A DNA stretch of 64,000 nucleotides from Polyangiaceae bacterium (GTDB lineage: Bacteria > Myxococcota_A > Polyangia > Polyangiales > Polyangiaceae). Where the stretch lies: contig JAICTZ010000012.1 in assembly GCA_025936115.1 (NCBI GenBank), positions 1 to 64,000 of the forward strand, read 5' to 3'. Positions within the stretch are counted from its first letter, which is position 1. Every line of letters starts with the position of its first letter. Below, piece after piece: positions 1 through 11,115 of this stretch. The position numbers were made by a program, and so were the translations under genes. Below the pieces are notes generated by a model. The model was not told the DNA's origin. It was given only the letters and a program-made list of their open reading frames with translations, and did not search any database.

Positions 1-8
1 CCACTACA

Positions 9-137
9 CGCTGCACGCCGTCGAACGCGCTGCACGCCGTCGAACGCGCTGCACGCCGTCGAACGCGCTGCACGCCGTCGAACGCGCTGCACGCCGTCGA
101 ACGCGCTGCACGCCGTCGAACGCGCTGCACGCCGTCG
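9..137. repeat. 19-bp tandem repeat, about 6.8 copies
   Basis: Six exact copies of cgctgcacgccgtcgaacg lie head to tail, followed by a 15-base partial copy. From 138 the sequence decays into looser cgctgcgaagcg and acgccgtcgcc motifs up to about 240. It lies downstream of the minus-strand gene ending at 254. There are no unique spacers, so it is not a CRISPR. Translations through it in any frame are simple-repeat peptides and are not believable as genes. Confidence 0.95.
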
Positions 138-253
138 CGCTGCGAAGCGCTACATAGCGAACCACCGCACGCCGTCGCCCACGCCGCGTCCCGTCGCGCC
201 ACGAAGCGTCACCCAGCGAACCCACTCCGCCCCGCGTCGGCCCCCGCCGCCGT

Positions 254-892
254 TCACAAAAGAAACGACACCCCAAACGTAATATACGGCGTGACCACGA
301 ACGGGATCCCCAAGCGTAACGTGAGCGTCGTGTTGTCCGTAATATGGTAGCGGCCGCCGACCCATGAAACGAAGGGGGAGAAGCCGAAGTCGGACATGTC
401 GTCGACGCGGATGGCGGCGCCGACTTCACCGAAGGCGGACCAGCGGCGCGCCAGCCAGAAGTTCCACTGAAGGACGACGGGGATCCAAAGGTAGTCGGTG
501 TTGTCGTGGCCGCTGCCGGCGACCTGAGTGCAGATGTTGGTGCCGGCCGGGCCAGGGGTGAATTGGGTGCAGGTGCCGCGCGGGCCCGTGCCGTCGCCGA
601 CGTAGTGGATCCAGTCGAGGCCGACGCCGATGCCGACGGAGTTGTTGAGGCTCGGGATGAAGCCGTGGTGGACGATTTCGAAGGTGCCGCGCGCGCCGAC
701 GCCGGCGCCTTCCCCCGTGCCGAGGCCGGGTGGGTCGATCCAGCCGAGGTTCAGGTGCGGTTCGAGCTCGACGCCGTAGCTCGGGCGCGCGCCGTATTGT
801 TTGATGGTGCTCTGCGCGGCGGCGGGGCGGGTCAGGCCGGCCGCGAGCGCGAGCGTCGCGACGAACGCGGGGAGTTTAGCAACCGCAGGCAT
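254..892 (-). CDS. Probable secreted outer-membrane beta-barrel-like protein
   Basis: A 212-residue protein of no recognised family. I start it at the ATG at 892, because translation from there opens with a clean signal peptide (MPAVAKL, then a hydrophobic Ala/Leu stretch, then RPAAAQS). The longer reading frame to 1003 adds only a low-complexity Ala-rich leader. The mature part alternates polar and hydrophobic residues with many Gly and aromatics, and it ends in strand-like segments (TLTLRLG, YITFGVSFLL), as in small outer-membrane barrels. The start lies 17 bases inside the end of the upstream Cys-rich lipoprotein gene, so the two are probably co-transcribed and translationally coupled. The barrel assignment is inferred from pattern only. 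Confidence 0.6.
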   Translation of the reverse strand: MPAVAKLPAFVATLALAAGLTRPAAAQSTIKQYGARPSYGVELEPHLNLGWIDPPGLGTGEGAGVGARGTFEIVHHGFIPSLNNSVGIGVGLDWIHYVGDGTGPRGTCTQFTPGPAGTNICTQVAGSGHDNTDYLWIPVVLQWNFWLARRWSAFGEVGAAIRVDDMSDFGFSPFVSWVGGRYHITDNTTLTLRLGIPFVVTPYITFGVSFLL

Positions 893-1403
893 CGGAACCG
901 TCGTTGCACATGATCGGGTTTTGGCCGGGGCCGCCGCAGAAGATGCGGCAGGTGTTGGTGCCGAGGCAGTCGACGCGACAGCTGCCTTCGCACACGACTT
1001 CACACGTGGTGGCGTTGTGGCAGTCGATGGTGCTGCCGTTGCCCGCGTCGACGCCGCAGCGCTGCGTGTCGTGGCAGATGTAGTGGGAGTCGGGGCCGAC
1101 GATGGCGCCGCACGAGACGGTGTTTCCGCAGGTGGCGTAACAATTGGCGCCGCACGAGGTCGTGCAGTCGTTCATGTCGTGGCAGTTGAAGCTGCAGTGA
1201 TCGTCACAGACGCCGCCGCAGCGGATCTGGTTTTCACACGTCTCCCCGCACCCGGAGCCGCTGCACGAGAGGTAGCATTCCTCGCCACCGTGGCAGTCGC
1301 ACTCTTGGCCCGGGGCGCAGGTGCCGCCGCTGTCACACGCGACGAGCAGCAGCGCGAGGATGCCGAGGAGTAGGCCGATGAGCCGAGTCACGAGGCTCCA
1401 CAC
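876..1403 (-). CDS. Cys-rich lipoprotein with 29 cysteines
   Basis: A 175-residue protein with a lipoprotein signal: a long hydrophobic segment ending in LLLVAC. The mature part contains 29 cysteines in total, mostly spaced C-x3-C or C-x5-C in a near-regular ladder between residues 30 and 175, with Gly, Asn and Asp in the turns. The regular spacing suggests a short disulphide-rich repeat, solenoid-like fold exposed at the cell surface. I do not recognise the family. It is upstream of and overlaps the beta-barrel-like gene, and both read leftward. No catalytic motif is visible. Confidence 0.7.
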   Translation of the reverse strand: MWSLVTRLIGLLLGILALLLVACDSGGTCAPGQECDCHGGEECYLSCSGSGCGETCENQIRCGGVCDDHCSFNCHDMNDCTTSCGANCYATCGNTVSCGAIVGPDSHYICHDTQRCGVDAGNGSTIDCHNATTCEVVCEGSCRVDCLGTNTCRIFCGGPGQNPIMCNDGSDACGC

Positions 1404-1488
1404 TCTATCAAAGATTTTCGTGCGGCGTATTTCGCGATTTTTTGTGGGGTCCGCGGAATACGGCCCCGCGCGGTACTGACCGAGCGGG

Positions 1489-2919
1489 TTACTGGCAGAG
1501 CGCGTTGTTCGTCGAGCGGACGCTCGTCGTCGAGCAGTCGGGCGCGTCGCCCGAGCAGTGGCAGTACTCGCAGGCGTTGACGGTGCCGTTGGCGCAGTCG
1601 CCGTCGCGCACGCCGCAGCCGCAGTCGCAGCCGTCGTCTGCGGCGTAGTAGTCGGGGTCGCACGTCCAGCCGCTCGGGAAGCTCATGCTGCCGCTCGTGA
1701 GGTGCAGGCAGCGTCCGTTCGCGACGGGCGTCGAGACGTGCGTCGTGTCGTCGATCGTGACTTCCACGAGCGTCACGTCGGTGAGCGTCACCGTCGGGAA
1801 GCCGTTCATGTGATCCGAGCCGCTCGCGATGACCATCGTGCCGGCGCTCGCGAAGAAGAGCGCGTCGTCGGCGGCGCCGCTGTCTTGTTCGGCGAGCACG
1901 CAGCGCGCACAGGTTTCGAAGTTTGCGTCCGTGCCCGTGCCGAGGGAAAATGTTCCCTTCTTGTCGCCGTCGTAGCTCGGGTCGACGCCGGGGCCGTAAA
2001 AGTCGACGTATGCGTAGTCGGGGCTCGAGCCGCCGAGCGCGTTGATGCGGTACTCGTAGTCGACGAAGTCCGGCGACTGACTCACGTCGCGCAGCCACAT
2101 CATCGAGGGCAGGGTGATCTCCTTGCAGCTGCTCGCACCGCCGTTGCCGCCGGCGCCGCCGAGGCCGCCGAGGCCGCCGACGCCTCCAACAGCGCCCGCG
2201 CCGCCGCTGCCCGAGGCGCCGCCGAGTCCCGCGCTGCCGGCAATACCACCGACGCCGCTCGTGCCTGCGTTGCCGCTCATGCCGCCGGCGCCACCCGCAC
2301 CGCTCACGGCACCCGCGCCGCTCGCGCCCGCGACAGTGTTCATTCCGCTGAAGCCGCCCGCGCCGCTCTGCGCGCCCGTGCCGACCGCACCGCTGCCGGC
2401 GCCCGCGCCGCCGCTCGACGCACCGCCGCGATTGCGCGCGCCACCACGGCTGCGTGCGCCGCCGCGCGCCGTCGCACCGCTGCCGCCGCTCACCCCGCCC
2501 GTGCCGCCCGTCGTCTGACCGGGCTCACCGCCCGTTTCCGTCCCCGGCTCACCGGCCGCGCCGGCGTCGCCGCTCGTCCCGTTCGTGCCACCGCTCGCGC
2601 TCTTCGTGCCGCCGGTCGCGCCCGAGCCGGTATCGCCGGCGTTTTCCTGACCGGCAGCGTTCGTGCTCCCGCCTTGTCCGCCGCGCGAGGTCGCCCCGCC
2701 GCTACTTCTGCCGGCGTTCGCTTGGCCCGCGCTCGCCTGCTCGGGTTTGACGCACAGGTGGTGACTACTGCACACGAGACCGTCCGCGCAGCTGTCGTCC
2801 GCGCGGCAGCTGCAGTCGGCGTTACCGGTCTTGCACTGAAAATCGTTCGTCTTGCCCGAGCACGCGGCGATCCACGCGCCCAAGAGTGCCGCCCCAATGG
2901 CCCACTTGCTTCTAAGCAC
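1489..2919 (-). CDS. Surface lipoprotein with Gly/Ala/Ser-rich linker and Cys-rich C-terminus
   Basis: A 476-residue lipoprotein (lipobox AWIAAC near residue 20). A short Cys-rich segment (residues about 28-56) follows, then a low-complexity Gly/Ala/Ser/Thr-rich stretch of about 200 residues, then a globular C-terminal domain. The C-terminal domain contains a YVDFYGPG segment, FSLGTGTDANFETCARC, NGRCLHLTSG and a final CDCGCG cluster. The same domain order and nearly the same motifs occur in the protein at 21889-23073, so the two are paralogues. The linker probably spans the outer surface layer. Function unknown; a secreted structural or adhesion role is only an inference. The strongly biased linker composition causes long spurious reading frames on the opposite strand. 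Confidence 0.8.
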   Translation of the reverse strand: MLRSKWAIGAALLGAWIAACSGKTNDFQCKTGNADCSCRADDSCADGLVCSSHHLCVKPEQASAGQANAGRSSGGATSRGGQGGSTNAAGQENAGDTGSGATGGTKSASGGTNGTSGDAGAAGEPGTETGGEPGQTTGGTGGVSGGSGATARGGARSRGGARNRGGASSGGAGAGSGAVGTGAQSGAGGFSGMNTVAGASGAGAVSGAGGAGGMSGNAGTSGVGGIAGSAGLGGASGSGGAGAVGGVGGLGGLGGAGGNGGASSCKEITLPSMMWLRDVSQSPDFVDYEYRINALGGSSPDYAYVDFYGPGVDPSYDGDKKGTFSLGTGTDANFETCARCVLAEQDSGAADDALFFASAGTMVIASGSDHMNGFPTVTLTDVTLVEVTIDDTTHVSTPVANGRCLHLTSGSMSFPSGWTCDPDYYAADDGCDCGCGVRDGDCANGTVNACEYCHCSGDAPDCSTTSVRSTNNALCQ

Positions 2920-3060
2920 GGTTCGTCTCCACGCGAAGGTAGTCTCGACTTGCGCAGTCTCGGAAGAGCAGAGCTCGATCGGCGCGAGCCGGCCCGCACA
3001 CTAACGAACTCTCACGCGCTCCGAAAGCGCAGAGTCCGTTTCGCGCGCCAAGCTCAACTT

Positions 3061-5628
<2,568 letters not shown>

Positions 5629-5660
5629 GTTTTGCGTTCTACCAACCCCAGTCGGTGCTG

Positions 5661-5671
5661 CCTAGACTAGG
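5661..5671. promoter_or_regulatory. Short CTAG-containing palindrome upstream of glgP
   Basis: The perfect palindrome cctagactagg lies 33 bases upstream of the glgP start, in the roughly 100-base divergent interval shared with the amidase gene. It could be an operator or a chance repeat. No good -35/-10 pair is obvious next to it. Confidence 0.2.
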
Positions 5672-5728
5672 ACTGCTGCCGGGCGCGATTCCGGAGCCTC
5701 CGAATCTCCTTCGATTCTTCGTGTTCGC

Positions 5729-7387
5729 ATGCGGATAGGTGTCGGTCGGGTTTCAGGTGCCGCCCTCAGGGCGTTGAGTGTCTGCGTGCGTGCGCCTGCA
5801 GCCCAGCGTCTGCTCGCCAAGGTCGTGCGTGCCGAGCTCGGCATTGACGCGCTGCGCGCGCTGTCTTGGGAAACGCGCGGGCCGGTGCCGTTCGGGCTCG
5901 AGCCACGCCGCGCCCGCCCCAGTCACGCTTGGCCGTCGGCGGAGTTGCCGTTGCCCGACGGAGGTGGGGTCCCGCGCACGGCGCGTCGCCTCACGGATGC
6001 GTACGGCCGCCGTGAGACGACGCCCCTCGCCGTCGCGCAGCGCGCGCTCGAACACGCAGCGACGTTCGACCTGCGCGCGCCGCTCCACGCGCGCAACGAC
6101 GAGCGCACTTTTGCCGACGCACGCGCGAGCACGGAGCGCTACGAGCGCGGCGCCCCGCTCGGTGAGCTCGACGGCGTGCCGTTCGTCGTGAAAGAAGAGC
6201 TGAACGTCGCCGGCTACGCGACGCGGCTCGGCACGTCGTTCATGCCTGCCACGCCCGCGAGCGAAGACGCCGTGTTCGTCGCGCGCCTGCGCCGGGCGGG
6301 CGCCGTCGTGCTCGGCCAAACGCCGATGACGGAGTACGGACTCTCACCGCTCGGCGCGAACGCCCACCGTCGCATGCCGCGGAACGCGCACGACGAGACG
6401 CGCCTCGCCGGCGGCAGCTCGACGGGCTCGGCGGTCGCGGTCGCGCTCGGACTCGTGCCGTTCGGTGTGGGCACGGACGGTGGCGGCTCGGTGCGCGTTC
6501 CGGCCGCTTACAACGGCGTATTCGGGTTGAAGCCGACGTACGGCCGTATTCCGTGCACGGGTCACGGCATGTACGGCGGCACTTCGGTCGTGCACTTCGG
6601 CGTCATCGCCGCGAGCACGACCGAGCTCGCGCTCACCCTGGAGCTCGGCGCGGGCGCTGATGCCGGCGATCCACCGTCGCTCGCGGGCCCGCAGCTCGCA
6701 GCGGGCGAGCTCGAACGGGCCCTACGGCGAGGCGTGCGGGGTCTCAGGCTCGGCGTGCCGGCGAGCGAGTGGGCCCGAGCGGATACGGACGTTGCGCGTG
6801 CGGGTGAAGCAGCGCTCGATGCGCTCGAGCGCGCCGGCGCGACGCTCGTGCCCGTGGAGCTGCCGCTCGCATGCCACGCCGCGGCCATGGGCTACCTGAC
6901 GGTCGCGATTGAAGCCGGCGCGGCGCTGCGTGAAGTCGCCGCCCTGAAGGGCCGCGAATTGGGGCACGATTTGCAAGTCTTCCTCGCGGGTGTCCACGGC
7001 TTCGCGTCGGACGACTACGTGCTGGCCCAGCGCCTGCGCGAGGCGTTGCGCGGCGAAGTCGAACGCGCGCTCCGCTCCGTCGATCTCATCGCGCTGCCCA
7101 CGACCGCGAACGTCGCCCCGGCGGTCACGGACGCCGAAGCAGCCTCGGGCCTGCTCGACACCGGCGCGCTCGACGCCGCCTGTCGCTTCGCGTTTCTCGG
7201 TAACTTGCTCGGCCTGCCCGCCTGTTCCGTTCCGGTAGGTACGGGCGCGCACGCGTTGCCGGTCGGCCTGCAACTCGTCGGGGACGCGTGGGACGAAGCG
7301 AGCGTGCTCGCGGCCGCGGCCGAGCTCGAACGGCTCGGTGTCGCGAGTGTGGTTCGCGCGCCGGGAGCTCTGGATCTATTGGGCTAG
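5729..7387 (+). CDS. Amidase signature family hydrolase
   Basis: A 552-residue amidase of the Ser-cisSer-Lys class, which hydrolyses amide bonds. The catalytic Lys is K155 in PFVVKEE, the cis-Ser is S230 in AGGSSTGSA, and the nucleophile is S254 in GTDGGGSVRVPA. The segment GVFGLKPTYGRI that follows is also typical. About 140 N-terminal residues precede the signature; they are Arg/Ala-rich and of uncertain role. The substrate cannot be read from sequence: there is no gatB or gatC alongside, so a glutamyl-tRNA amidotransferase role is unlikely. It is divergent from glgP and precedes the napA gene by about 108 bases. Confidence 0.9.
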   Translation: MRIGVGRVSGAALRALSVCVRAPAAQRLLAKVVRAELGIDALRALSWETRGPVPFGLEPRRARPSHAWPSAELPLPDGGGVPRTARRLTDAYGRRETTPLAVAQRALEHAATFDLRAPLHARNDERTFADARASTERYERGAPLGELDGVPFVVKEELNVAGYATRLGTSFMPATPASEDAVFVARLRRAGAVVLGQTPMTEYGLSPLGANAHRRMPRNAHDETRLAGGSSTGSAVAVALGLVPFGVGTDGGGSVRVPAAYNGVFGLKPTYGRIPCTGHGMYGGTSVVHFGVIAASTTELALTLELGAGADAGDPPSLAGPQLAAGELERALRRGVRGLRLGVPASEWARADTDVARAGEAALDALERAGATLVPVELPLACHAAAMGYLTVAIEAGAALREVAALKGRELGHDLQVFLAGVHGFASDDYVLAQRLREALRGEVERALRSVDLIALPTTANVAPAVTDAEAASGLLDTGALDAACRFAFLGNLLGLPACSVPVGTGAHALPVGLQLVGDAWDEASVLAAAAELERLGVASVVRAPGALDLLG

Positions 7388-7495
7388 GGCGTTTTGCTGA
7401 GCCGCGCGGTCGAACCCGGCACCCGCCGGCGCGGCGAGTCCGGCCCCCGACTTGAATTTGCCCCGTCGCCCGAAGAAACCCGCTAGAGAGCAGCC

Positions 7496-9778
7496 ATGCA
7501 GGGCAGCGACGAACCGGGCATCGACCGTCGTGACCTCTTGCGGATGCTCGCAGGAGTCGCCGCGGCCAACGCGCTAGGCGTCGCGACCTGGGGCGCGCTC
7601 GAGGCGCTCTTGCCGAAAGGCAACGCCGACTCCTGGACGAAGGCGGTGTGCCGGTTCTGCGGTACGGGCTGCGGCGTTCAGGTGGGGATGCGAGACGGCA
7701 AAGTGACGGATGTGCGCGGCGACGAGCTGGCGCACAACGCCGGGGTCATTTGCGTCAAGGGCTCCATGCTCCGCGCGCTGCCGTACGTGAAAGGGCGCCT
7801 CACGACGCCCATGATCCGTCGCGGGGGCAAGGGCTCTCCGCTCACTGCCGCGACGTGGGACGAGGCGATGGGGCTCGTCGCTTCCCAATTCCAAGCGGCG
7901 ATCGCCGCGAGCGGACCCGACAGCGTCGCGTTCTATGGCTCCGGGCAGCTCTTCACCGAAGAGAGCTATACCGCCAACAAATTATTCAAGGCCGGCATCC
8001 GCACCAACAACGTGGACGGCAACCCGCGGCTTTGCATGGCCTCCGCCGCGACGGGTTACACCCAAACGTTCGGCAAAGACGAGCCTCCCGGCAGCTACGA
8101 AGACATCGATCACGCCGATTGCCTGTTCGTGATCGGCGCGAACCCCTTCCACTGTCATCCGCCGCTGCACGAGCGCATGATGCGTCGCAAGCGCCTGCAC
8201 CCGGAGACGACGATCATTTGCGTCGATCCCCGACGTACGGACACGGCCGATCACGCGGACATTCACCTCGCGCCCATACCGGGCACGGACTTGCTGCTGC
8301 TGAACAGCATGGCGCAAGTCATCTGCGCGGACGGCCTGGTCGACGTCCCGTTCGTCGAGCGCCACGTGCGGTTCACCGACGGCAGCGCGCCGCTCGACTT
8401 CGCCGCCTTCAAGGCCTTTCTCGACGCGAGCTACGTCCCCGAGCAAGTCAGCCAGGAGCTCGGCGTCCCCGCGCTCGACATTCGACGCGTCGCCCACCGC
8501 TTTGCCACGGCCAAAGCCACGATGTCGCTCTGGACGATGGGGCTCAATCAACGCACGCAAGGTACGGCCCTGAACGCCATGGTGAGCTCGCTGCATCTCT
8601 TGACCGGTCAATTCGGCCGCCCCGGTGCGACGCCGTTTTCGGTCACGGGGCAGCCCAATGCTTGTGGCGGCGTGCGTGACACGGGCGCGCTCTCGCACGC
8701 GCTGCCCAACGGTCGGGTCGTGGCCAACCCCAAACATCGCCAAGAGATGGAAGAGCTCTGGGGGGTGCCCCCCGGCACCATCAGCCCCAAGCCCGGGTTA
8801 CCCGCGGTCGATCTCTTCCAGGCCATGGGCGACGGCAAGGTGCGCGCCGCGCTCATCATGTGCACGAACCCAGCGCAGAGCTTGCCGAACTCCGCGGTGC
8901 AGTGCGCCAACATGGGCAAGGCGTTCCTCGCCGTGGCGGAAATTTTCGGCGATTCGGAGACCGCACAGTTGGCGGACGTGCTGCTCCCGGCCGCTTTATG
9001 GATCGAAAAAGAGGGCGTCACGGGCCAAGGTGAGCGGCGCTATCAATACACGCCGCGTCTGCTCCGGCCGCCGGGCGAGTGCCGGAGCGATCTCGCCATT
9101 TTGGTCGAGCTCGCCGACCGCTTGGGGCTCGGCAAGCTCATCTCGGCGCGCACACCGGAAGCCGTCTGGGACGAGTGGCGTCAGATCTCCGCGCACTCGA
9201 AATACAACTTTGCCGGCATCACCTACCCGCGTCTGAAGGCCTTGCGCGGGCTGCAGTGGCCCTGCCCGACGCCGGACCACCCGGGCACGCCTCGACGCTT
9301 CGTCGAAGGGTCGGATCCCCTGGTGGCGCCAGGCACCGGCATCGAGTTCTACGGCTTTCCCGACGGCAAGGCGGTGATCGCGACGCGACCCTACGTGCGC
9401 TCGCCGGAGCTGCCGAGCGCGGAGTTTCCGCTCCAACTCACCACCGGTCGGGTCGTGGAGCAGTGGCACACCGGCACCATGACGATGCGCATTCCCGAGC
9501 TCCGTGACGGCGCCGGGCCGGCACACATCGAAATCTCGCCGAGCGACGCCGACCGCGCGCACGTCGCCGAGGGCGCGCGCCTGCGCGTCATCAGCCGCTT
9601 CGGCAGCATCGAAGGGCTCGCACACATCACCGATCGTTGTCGTCCGGGCACGCTGTTCGCGTCCTTCTACGATGTGAAGCTCTTGATCAATCGCGTGGTC
9701 GCCGACCACGTCGATCCCGTCTCGAAGGAGCCGGAGTACAAGGTGACGGCGGTTCGCTTGGAGCTCGCGCAAGCATGA
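7496..9778 (+). CDS. napA: Periplasmic nitrate reductase catalytic subunit (NapA-like)
   Basis: A 760-residue molybdopterin (bis-MGD) oxidoreductase that most resembles NapA, which reduces nitrate to nitrite in the periplasm. A twin-arginine signal (DRRDLLRML, R11-R12) precedes the [4Fe-4S] ligands C52, C55, C59 and C86, with the electron-transfer lysine K88. C180 in NPRLCMAS is at the position of the Mo-ligating cysteine of NapA. The C-terminal cofactor-binding part contains TTGRVVEQWHTGTMT, close to the NapA signature. Length is a little under the usual 800-830. The stop overlaps the next start (ATGA). No napD chaperone and no diheme napB are seen nearby. Another substrate within the family is possible but less likely. 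Confidence 0.9.
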   Translation: MQGSDEPGIDRRDLLRMLAGVAAANALGVATWGALEALLPKGNADSWTKAVCRFCGTGCGVQVGMRDGKVTDVRGDELAHNAGVICVKGSMLRALPYVKGRLTTPMIRRGGKGSPLTAATWDEAMGLVASQFQAAIAASGPDSVAFYGSGQLFTEESYTANKLFKAGIRTNNVDGNPRLCMASAATGYTQTFGKDEPPGSYEDIDHADCLFVIGANPFHCHPPLHERMMRRKRLHPETTIICVDPRRTDTADHADIHLAPIPGTDLLLLNSMAQVICADGLVDVPFVERHVRFTDGSAPLDFAAFKAFLDASYVPEQVSQELGVPALDIRRVAHRFATAKATMSLWTMGLNQRTQGTALNAMVSSLHLLTGQFGRPGATPFSVTGQPNACGGVRDTGALSHALPNGRVVANPKHRQEMEELWGVPPGTISPKPGLPAVDLFQAMGDGKVRAALIMCTNPAQSLPNSAVQCANMGKAFLAVAEIFGDSETAQLADVLLPAALWIEKEGVTGQGERRYQYTPRLLRPPGECRSDLAILVELADRLGLGKLISARTPEAVWDEWRQISAHSKYNFAGITYPRLKALRGLQWPCPTPDHPGTPRRFVEGSDPLVAPGTGIEFYGFPDGKAVIATRPYVRSPELPSAEFPLQLTTGRVVEQWHTGTMTMRIPELRDGAGPAHIEISPSDADRAHVAEGARLRVISRFGSIEGLAHITDRCRPGTLFASFYDVKLLINRVVADHVDPVSKEPEYKVTAVRLELAQA

Positions 9779-10476
9779 CTTGGCTCGGCTTGGTCCGCGT
9801 CCTCGGGACGCTCACGTGCGTGCTCACGATCGTGGGCGCCTGGTTCATTGCCCGCTGCAGCTTCGCGCGGCTGCGCGAGCGACCGGACGTTTCCATCGGC
9901 ATCACCGTGCTGACGGCTAGCGCCTTCTGGAAACTGAGCGCCCTCGTCACCATCGCGGCGTTGCCCGTAGCCACGATCGCCGTCGCGAACTATCACACGT
10001 TCGTGGGTATCCACGAAGTGCAGGCCTGCAGCCAGTGCCACGTGATGCGTCCGATGGCGAACGACCTGCACGACCCCAACTCCGATACGCTCGCCGCGAG
10101 GCACTTCAAGAACGGCTACATCCCGACCGGGCAATGCTACGCGTGCCACAGCGACTACGGCTTCGACGGCGATCTCGCCGCCAAGATGGAAGGCTACCGC
10201 CACCTGGCTCGCTACACCTCCGCCACGTACGCCGAGCCCCTCACGGCGCGCACGCGCTTCGACAACCACCAATGCCTGAAATGTCACCAGGGCAAGACGG
10301 CCTTCGAGCGCGTGCACGTCCACAAGGACGTGCTCGGGCGACTCGTATCCTCCGACATGAGCTGCCTCAACTGTCACGGCCGCGCGCACCCGACGCGCGC
10401 CGACCGCACGCCGGGCTCCGCAAGGTACGACGCGCTGACGAAAGCTCCCGTGTTCGCGGAGGCCGATCATGAATGA
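9775..10476 (+). CDS. NapC/NirT-like tetraheme c-type cytochrome with two membrane segments
   Basis: A 233-residue membrane-anchored cytochrome that probably passes electrons from the quinol pool to NapA. There are four CxxCH haem motifs (CSQCH, CYACH, CLKCH, CLNCH) and two N-terminal hydrophobic segments (about residues 3-26 and 57-80). Classical NapC/NrfH proteins have one membrane helix, so the extra one is unusual. I start at 9775, where the ATG overlaps the napA stop as ATGA; the open frame continues upstream but that part is antisense-like sequence within napA. It is co-transcribed with napA and with the small membrane protein that follows. Family assignment rests on the haem count, membrane anchor and context. 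Confidence 0.85.
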   Translation: MTWLGLVRVLGTLTCVLTIVGAWFIARCSFARLRERPDVSIGITVLTASAFWKLSALVTIAALPVATIAVANYHTFVGIHEVQACSQCHVMRPMANDLHDPNSDTLAARHFKNGYIPTGQCYACHSDYGFDGDLAAKMEGYRHLARYTSATYAEPLTARTRFDNHQCLKCHQGKTAFERVHVHKDVLGRLVSSDMSCLNCHGRAHPTRADRTPGSARYDALTKAPVFAEADHE

Positions 10477-10657
10477 GCTCAAATGGGAGGCGATGGCCGT
10501 GAGCCTCGCCTCGCTCATCAGCCTCATTTACGTGTGGCGTCCCGGTCCGTATCCCATGGGCGCGTTCACGTTCATCGCGCAGCCCCTATTTCTGGTGGCG
10601 ATCGCGAGCTACGTCTGGAAAATCGTGAAGGACCTGCGCGAGCAGCGCGTGCTCTAG
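10469..10657 (+). CDS. Small two-helix membrane protein of the nap operon
   Basis: A 62-residue protein that starts 8 bases inside the end of the tetraheme cytochrome gene. Two hydrophobic helices (about residues 8-24 and 32-51) are joined by a short loop with WRPGPYPMG, and the C-terminus is basic (KIVKDLREQRVL). I do not recognise the family. The tight overlap argues that it belongs to the nitrate-reductase complex, perhaps as a membrane anchor or assembly subunit, but that is an inference from position. Its end overlaps the convergent gene's end by 4 bases. Confidence 0.75.
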   Translation: MNELKWEAMAVSLASLISLIYVWRPGPYPMGAFTFIAQPLFLVAIASYVWKIVKDLREQRVL

Positions 10658-10965
10658 ATCTTTCCCGCGCGAGCCTTATCGATCCATTCGCGGATCTCGC
10701 CCTCGATCACGCCGAGCGCTTGGTTTTTGAACGGCCGCAGCAAGAACGGCACGTCGAGATCGAGATCGATCGAGCGGTCGAGCACCTCGATCGCCCCGCT
10801 CAAGCTCATGCCTTTGACGGAGAACGAGATGTTCGCGCGCGAGTCGCTCACCCACTGGGTCTGAGGATGGTACTTGGCGAACTTCTGTTCGTACGCGGCG
10901 ATGGCGGCTTTGGCGGCCTCCTTGGCGCGCTGCTGGCCGAGATCGTGCGAGACCGAGTGCTTCAT
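10654..10965 (-). CDS. Polyhydroxyalkanoic acid system family protein
   Basis: A 103-residue soluble protein that resembles the PHA granule-region family (PF09650): a Ser-His near the N-terminus, an Ala-rich amphipathic helix, a central strand region ISFSVKGMSLSGAIEVLD, then LDVPFLLRPFKNQALGVIEGEIREWI. Family members are often encoded near polyhydroxyalkanoate genes, but no phaC or phaP is present in this window, so the role is unclear. It is convergent with the nap operon. Confidence 0.7.
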   Translation of the reverse strand: MKHSVSHDLGQQRAKEAAKAAIAAYEQKFAKYHPQTQWVSDSRANISFSVKGMSLSGAIEVLDRSIDLDLDVPFLLRPFKNQALGVIEGEIREWIDKARAGKI

Positions 10966-11115
10966 GCGCCAGCACCGTACCGCGTTGGAGGAAAAAAGTA
11001 AGCCGATGTATGCCGGGGTGAGCCTTTCGGCGCGCGGAATGTGGCGCTATGGTTCGGGGTTCAGGGTCGGTCACCCCGCGCGGCGAGGCGACGGACGCTC
11101 ATCGAGGATGGACTG

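Noticed and set aside
9..137. Possible CRISPR array
   Set aside because: Units are contiguous with no unique spacers; it is a plain tandem repeat.
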